Assembly (NCBI GenBank): GCA_025998355.1
Contig: BNVV01000051.1
Span: 1-8,744, forward strand
Length of the DNA: 8,744 bases
Reading direction: 5' to 3'
Source: Endomicrobiia bacterium
GTDB taxonomy: Bacteria > Elusimicrobiota > Endomicrobiia > Endomicrobiales > Endomicrobiaceae
Part shown: one piece after another, positions 5,914 through 8,744 of the stretch
Layout of the letters: every line of letters starts with the position of its first letter
Position numbering within the stretch: position 1 is the stretch's first letter
Notes under the pieces: generated by a model
Database searches by the model: none
What the model saw: the letters and a program-made list of their open reading frames with translations, nothing else
What the model was told of the DNA's origin: nothing
Translations under genes and position numbers: made by a program

Positions 5914-7133
5914 TTTTTAACCATTTTTCTAAATAAATAAATTCCGACTGTTGTAATTACAAAATTTGGAAGCCACAATATAATTCCAAACGAAATGTAT
6001 TCTTTTTCACCTAAACTTCCAGAAATGATAAGTAGGGCATAATAAGTTACGATAATTCCTAAACTCGCTATGTAGCTTACTGCCTTACCCCCTCTGCTTG
6101 TCATTATACCTATAGGTAAAGCGATAATTACAAAAGCTAAAGGCGCAAAGGACATTACCCATCTCAACCATAAATCTTTTTCGTATGCCTTAATTGGCCT
6201 ATTTTGACTTCGGTATTGTTTTATAGTTTTGATAAGTTCAGGAGTTTTTATTGCAGAAATAAGTATGCTAGAATTTTCAATAGCGTCTCCAAAAGGTATA
6301 AAAAATGTGTAAGTTCCAAAAGCTACATGTAGCATACTGCTCGTATCTGAAGGATGTGCCTTTTGCCACCATCCGTCATAGAGCGTTAGCAGTACGCCGT
6401 TTTTGCAAGCTTTGACCTTTGCCGAAGGCGCTGCTATACGCCATGAACCTTTATCTTTTTGAGGCAAAACATTCCTCTTATCAGTATTTTTACCGTTGTT
6501 ATCTTTGTCTTCAAATTTATATATATTTACTTCAGAAAGGGTATTGTCTTCGCTTTTTACCTCATTTGCATATAAACTATAATCACCAATTAGTATCACT
6601 GATTTTTCTTGGATTTTAAAGAGAGGTCTTTTTGCTATAAGTTCTTCCCAAAGAACTTTTTTATGGACATTTATTGAAGGCGCTAATAAATGATTAAAAA
6701 ATACAAGAAATAAAGATATTGCGCAAACAAGAATTATTATAGGCATTGTAAGCGTTTTATAATTTAAGCCTGAAGATTTCATTATAGTAATTTCGTTGTT
6801 TGACGATAATCTTGTGTAAGCCATAAGCACACCAAAAAGTATAGCCATAGGTATAGAAAAAGATAAAATATCTGGAAGTTGAAAAATAAACATTTTTAAA
6901 ACAATAGAAAGAGCGACACCTTTTGATATCAGCATATCCACCGTATCAAATACTACAGTGATAAGAAGCACGGTGGAAAAAATAATCATTCCAAGAATAA
7001 AATGTCCTAAAAACTCCTTAACAAGATATAAATGCAATATTTTTATCTTTCCTGTAATTATATTAACAACGAAACGTAACTTTTTTAGTATGTTAACGAA
7101 GGAATTAAATCGTAAACTTAGTTTTTTTATCAT
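5910..7133 (-). CDS. lptF: LptF/LptG-family LPS export permease (LptF position)
   Basis: Second membrane subunit of the LPS exporter. The 407-residue product has three N-terminal membrane segments (about 40-65, 72-106, 127-150), a periplasmic region (about 155-325) and three C-terminal ones (about 330-350, 355-378, 383-403). Typical: NNEITIMKSSGLNYKTL (113-129), SFAPLAFVIIALPIG (near 330-345). Relatives usually begin near KILHLYLVKEFL, which is residue 31 here, so the N-terminus has about 30 extra lysine-rich residues (MIKKLSLRFNSFV...). No good Shine-Dalgarno precedes the ATG at 7131-7133, yet this ATG overlaps a stop (TGA, 7130-7132) of a short upstream frame, as lptG does with lptF. A later TTG near residue 33, with AGGAAAG upstream, is an alternative. 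The ATPase gene lptB is not here. Confidence 0.85.
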   Translation of the reverse strand: MIKKLSLRFNSFVNILKKLRFVVNIITGKIKILHLYLVKEFLGHFILGMIIFSTVLLITVVFDTVDMLISKGVALSIVLKMFIFQLPDILSFSIPMAILFGVLMAYTRLSSNNEITIMKSSGLNYKTLTMPIIILVCAISLFLVFFNHLLAPSINVHKKVLWEELIAKRPLFKIQEKSVILIGDYSLYANEVKSEDNTLSEVNIYKFEDKDNNGKNTDKRNVLPQKDKGSWRIAAPSAKVKACKNGVLLTLYDGWWQKAHPSDTSSMLHVAFGTYTFFIPFGDAIENSSILISAIKTPELIKTIKQYRSQNRPIKAYEKDLWLRWVMSFAPLAFVIIALPIGIMTSRGGKAVSYIASLGIIVTYYALLIISGSLGEKEYISFGIILWLPNFVITTVGIYLFRKMVKK

Positions 7134-7216
7134 ATGTTCGACAAGTTCAATAATGCAGTAGCAGAACTAAGAACCTCCTTGGGTGTTAAGATGATTTAGA
7201 CATTTTCTTGGTTCAT
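7130..7216 (-). pseudogene. short broken frame ending at the lptF start
   Basis: From an ATG at 7216 the minus strand reads MNQENV, a TAA stop (7196-7198), then in the same frame IILTPKEVLSSATALLNLSN and a TGA that overlaps the lptF ATG as ATGA. The overlap looks like coupled translation, so this may be the tail of a gene that once preceded lptF. It contains an AAGGAGG (7174-7180), which could instead be a ribosome-binding site, about 40 bases from the lptF ATG. No family is recognised. Confidence 0.25.
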
Positions 7217-7218
7217 TG

Positions 7219-7308
7219 TTAGCAGTTGATTGTAATGCTTGCAGATATGTTATCAAAACTAGTTCCCCTAGGCAAACCACCTGATAAAACCACTATAGCC
7301 AAATTACT
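7219..7308 (-). pseudogene. remnant resembling the C-terminal end of pyruvate kinase
   Basis: The minus strand reads NLAIVVLSGGLPRGTSFDNI and then SASITINC before a TAA (7219-7221). The pattern VV-x-x-x-G-x-P-x-G, followed by Asn and a last beta strand, is that of the end of pyruvate kinase (as in VVITAGVPVG...TNLMKVHVI), and the stop falls where that enzyme usually ends. A TAA (7309-7311) precedes this block in frame. The open frame before it (including KVKDMWQKTEDFYTKRRRIF) does not look like pyruvate kinase and may be unrelated. The family call rests on about 25 residues. Confidence 0.35.
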
Positions 7309-7413
7309 TTAAGTTGCACAGTACAGTATTGTAGCTTCAAAGATGCGCCTGCGTTTGGTATAAAAATCCTCTGTTTTCTGCCACATATCTTTTACTTTTC
7401 TCTTTAACAGTGA

Positions 7414-7612
7414 CCAATTAAAGGGGAGTTTTGTTCTAAGCTTAGGGTGGCTGAAAATACTGTTAATGAGGCTAACAATAGGGTTGCTTCTGCTCCGATT
7501 AATTCCAATGATTATACGTATAACTCTGGCTGATGCTCAGGAGGTTTATGCCGAGGCCTTGGATAAGTTTGCTTCAGTTTTGGATAGAGATAAACATGGA
7601 GGAGGCTCTTAG
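7414..7612 (+). pseudogene. plus-strand gene fragment broken by a frameshift
   Basis: One of the few plus-strand stretches with coding character. The first part reads VAENTVNEANNRVASAPINS from a GTG at 7447 and ends in TGA at 7531. A shift of one base just before that stop continues as ADAQEVYAEALDKFASVLDR to a TAG at 7610-7612. Both parts are Ala/Asn/Asp-rich, hydrophilic and probably helical. AAGGGGAG lies about 20 bases before the GTG. I do not recognise the family. The frame ends six bases before the palindromic repeat, which may have cut it off. Confidence 0.45.
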
Positions 7613-7619
7613 TACTATT

Positions 7620-7675
7620 GTCATTCCCGCAGAAGCGGGAATCTATTTAACATGGATACTCGCTTTTGCGAGTAT
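7620..7675. repeat. two-hairpin dispersed-type palindromic repeat
   Basis: Two perfect 8-bp hairpins stand side by side: ATTCCCGC-AGAA-GCGGGAAT (7623-7642) and ATACTCGC-TTTT-GCGAGTAT (7656-7675). The first, with its leading GTC, fits the widespread dispersed repeat form ATTCCC-N8-GGGAAT (dRS3-like; VIPAEAGI when translated). It is richer in GC than its surroundings. Such elements are commonly present in many copies and move without coding for a transposase. It lies directly after the broken plus-strand fragment. Confidence 0.65.
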
Positions 7676-7833
7676 TACAAACAAAAAAACGTCGCGCTTA
7701 GTAGTGTTTGAGATTAGCGATCGCCGGGGCATTACAGAAATGAGGCTAAAGCGGCAGAAGTTGACAGATAAAGATAGTATTAGCTAATAGAAAAGGCCTC
7801 CCTGATCATCCTATTATACATGTTTACTACGAC

Positions 7834-7877
7834 AAACTTGCCTTGAGTCAACTGCGTTTTAGACTCAAAGCAAGTTT
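7834..7877. repeat. 16-bp inverted repeat with 12-base loop
   Basis: Arms 7834-7849 (AAACTTGCCTTGAGTC) and 7862-7877 (GACTCAAAGCAAGTTT) pair at 15 of 16 positions. No U run follows on either side, so it is not a standard Rho-independent terminator. It covers the end of the minus-strand fragment 7848-8048. It could be a transcript-end hairpin or a small palindromic element. Confidence 0.55.
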
Positions 7878-8048
7878 CATAGACTGCAATTTGGTGTTGC
7901 CTTCGACAATCAAAAAATCAAAAAAAGCTTTTATGCGTTTGCCGTGTGCTTTATCGATACAAACAGAAGCTATCATAGGTAAATAAAGAGAAATAATTCC
8001 ACAACCAAAAACTAAAAAAATAGCGATGCCACCATCCTGTGCATATCC
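7848..8048 (-). pseudogene. fragment with one predicted membrane segment downstream of guaB
   Basis: The frame opens after a TAG at 8049-8051, 24 bases beyond the guaB stop. It reads GYAQDGGIAIFLVFGCGIIS and LYLPMIASVCIDKAHGKRIK, then a soluble part (AFFDFLIVEGNTKLQSMKLA) to a TGA at 7848-7850. The only ATG (7974-7976) would give 42 residues and leave out the hydrophobic segment, so the front of the gene is probably missing. I do not recognise it. The plus strand is also open across most of this stretch, without a start codon, so the choice of strand is not certain. Confidence 0.35.
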
Positions 8049-8071
8049 CTAGATATTTTGCTTTCTTTGCG

Positions 8072-8744
<673 letters not shown>

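Larger units (their letters stand above)
7134..8071. other. gene-poor stretch with gene remnants between guaB and lptF
   Basis: About 940 bases hold no intact gene I can defend. Short frames of coding character occur on both strands, each cut by stops or a frameshift, together with palindromic elements; these are listed separately. I see no tRNA, rRNA or transposase. Nothing is visible at 7680-7833 beyond a short plus-strand stretch NEAKAAEVDR that soon meets stops. Confidence 0.6.

Noticed and set aside
7620..7680. Short palindromic units as a CRISPR array
   Set aside because: The two hairpins differ in sequence and there are no regularly spaced repeated units or spacers.
7717..7724. GCGATCGC octamer
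   Set aside because: A single 8-base palindrome; one copy says nothing about function.
7533..7787. 84-codon plus-strand frame
   Set aside because: It runs through both hairpins of the palindromic repeat (VIPAEAGI is that repeat translated) and overlaps the better frame of the broken fragment.
7761..7790. TTGACA then TAATAG, 18 bases apart, on the plus strand
   Set aside because: No supported plus-strand gene follows, and the -10 match is poor; likely chance in AT-rich DNA.

Overview
This is an AT-rich window in which every intact gene lies on the minus strand, so transcription runs from the right end to the left. The genes are those of a diderm (Gram-negative-type) bacterium: the LPS-export permeases LptF and LptG, the lipid-trafficking parts MlaF and MlaD, a type IV pilin-like peptide, aspartokinase, a small NifU-type Fe-S protein and IMP dehydrogenase. 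Low GC, lysine-rich proteins, a pilin start of the GFTLVELIIVIVIIG type and several gene remnants beside intact housekeeping genes would suit a reduced, host-associated lineage. Elusimicrobiota of the Endomicrobium type is my best guess, but it is an inference from style and not a proven assignment.

Layout from right to left (direction of transcription). 8744-8072: C-terminal half of guaB, cut by the window edge. 8071-7134: about 940 bases without a convincing intact gene. It holds a minus-strand fragment with one membrane segment, a 16-bp inverted repeat, a two-hairpin dispersed-type palindromic repeat, a plus-strand fragment broken by a frameshift, and a minus-strand remnant that resembles the end of pyruvate kinase. 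7133-4792: lptF and lptG, overlapping by the four bases ATGA. 4565-4335: nifU-like gene with its own extended -10 promoter. 4094-2859: aspartokinase, with a strong internal ribosome-binding site that probably starts a separate beta subunit at 3344. 2842-2666: a very short pilin-like gene. 2476-1712: mlaF. 1641-367: mlaD with an added C-terminal beta-rich domain. 197-1: beginning of a secreted-protein reading frame that seems to have lost its start by a frameshift.

How the genes work together: LptF/LptG and MlaF/MlaD both move lipids between the two membranes, but by separate machines, and both sets are incomplete here (no lptB, no mlaE, no mlaC). The other genes are unrelated housekeeping functions: guanine nucleotide synthesis, the entry step of the aspartate amino-acid pathway, and Fe-S cluster delivery. 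I found no CRISPR array, rRNA, tRNA, transposase or defence system, and no clearly new multi-gene system. The observations most worth a second look are the internal aspartokinase start, the decayed second copy of the mlaF 3' end, the OM-like tail of MlaD, the truncated pilin and the gene remnants between guaB and lptF.
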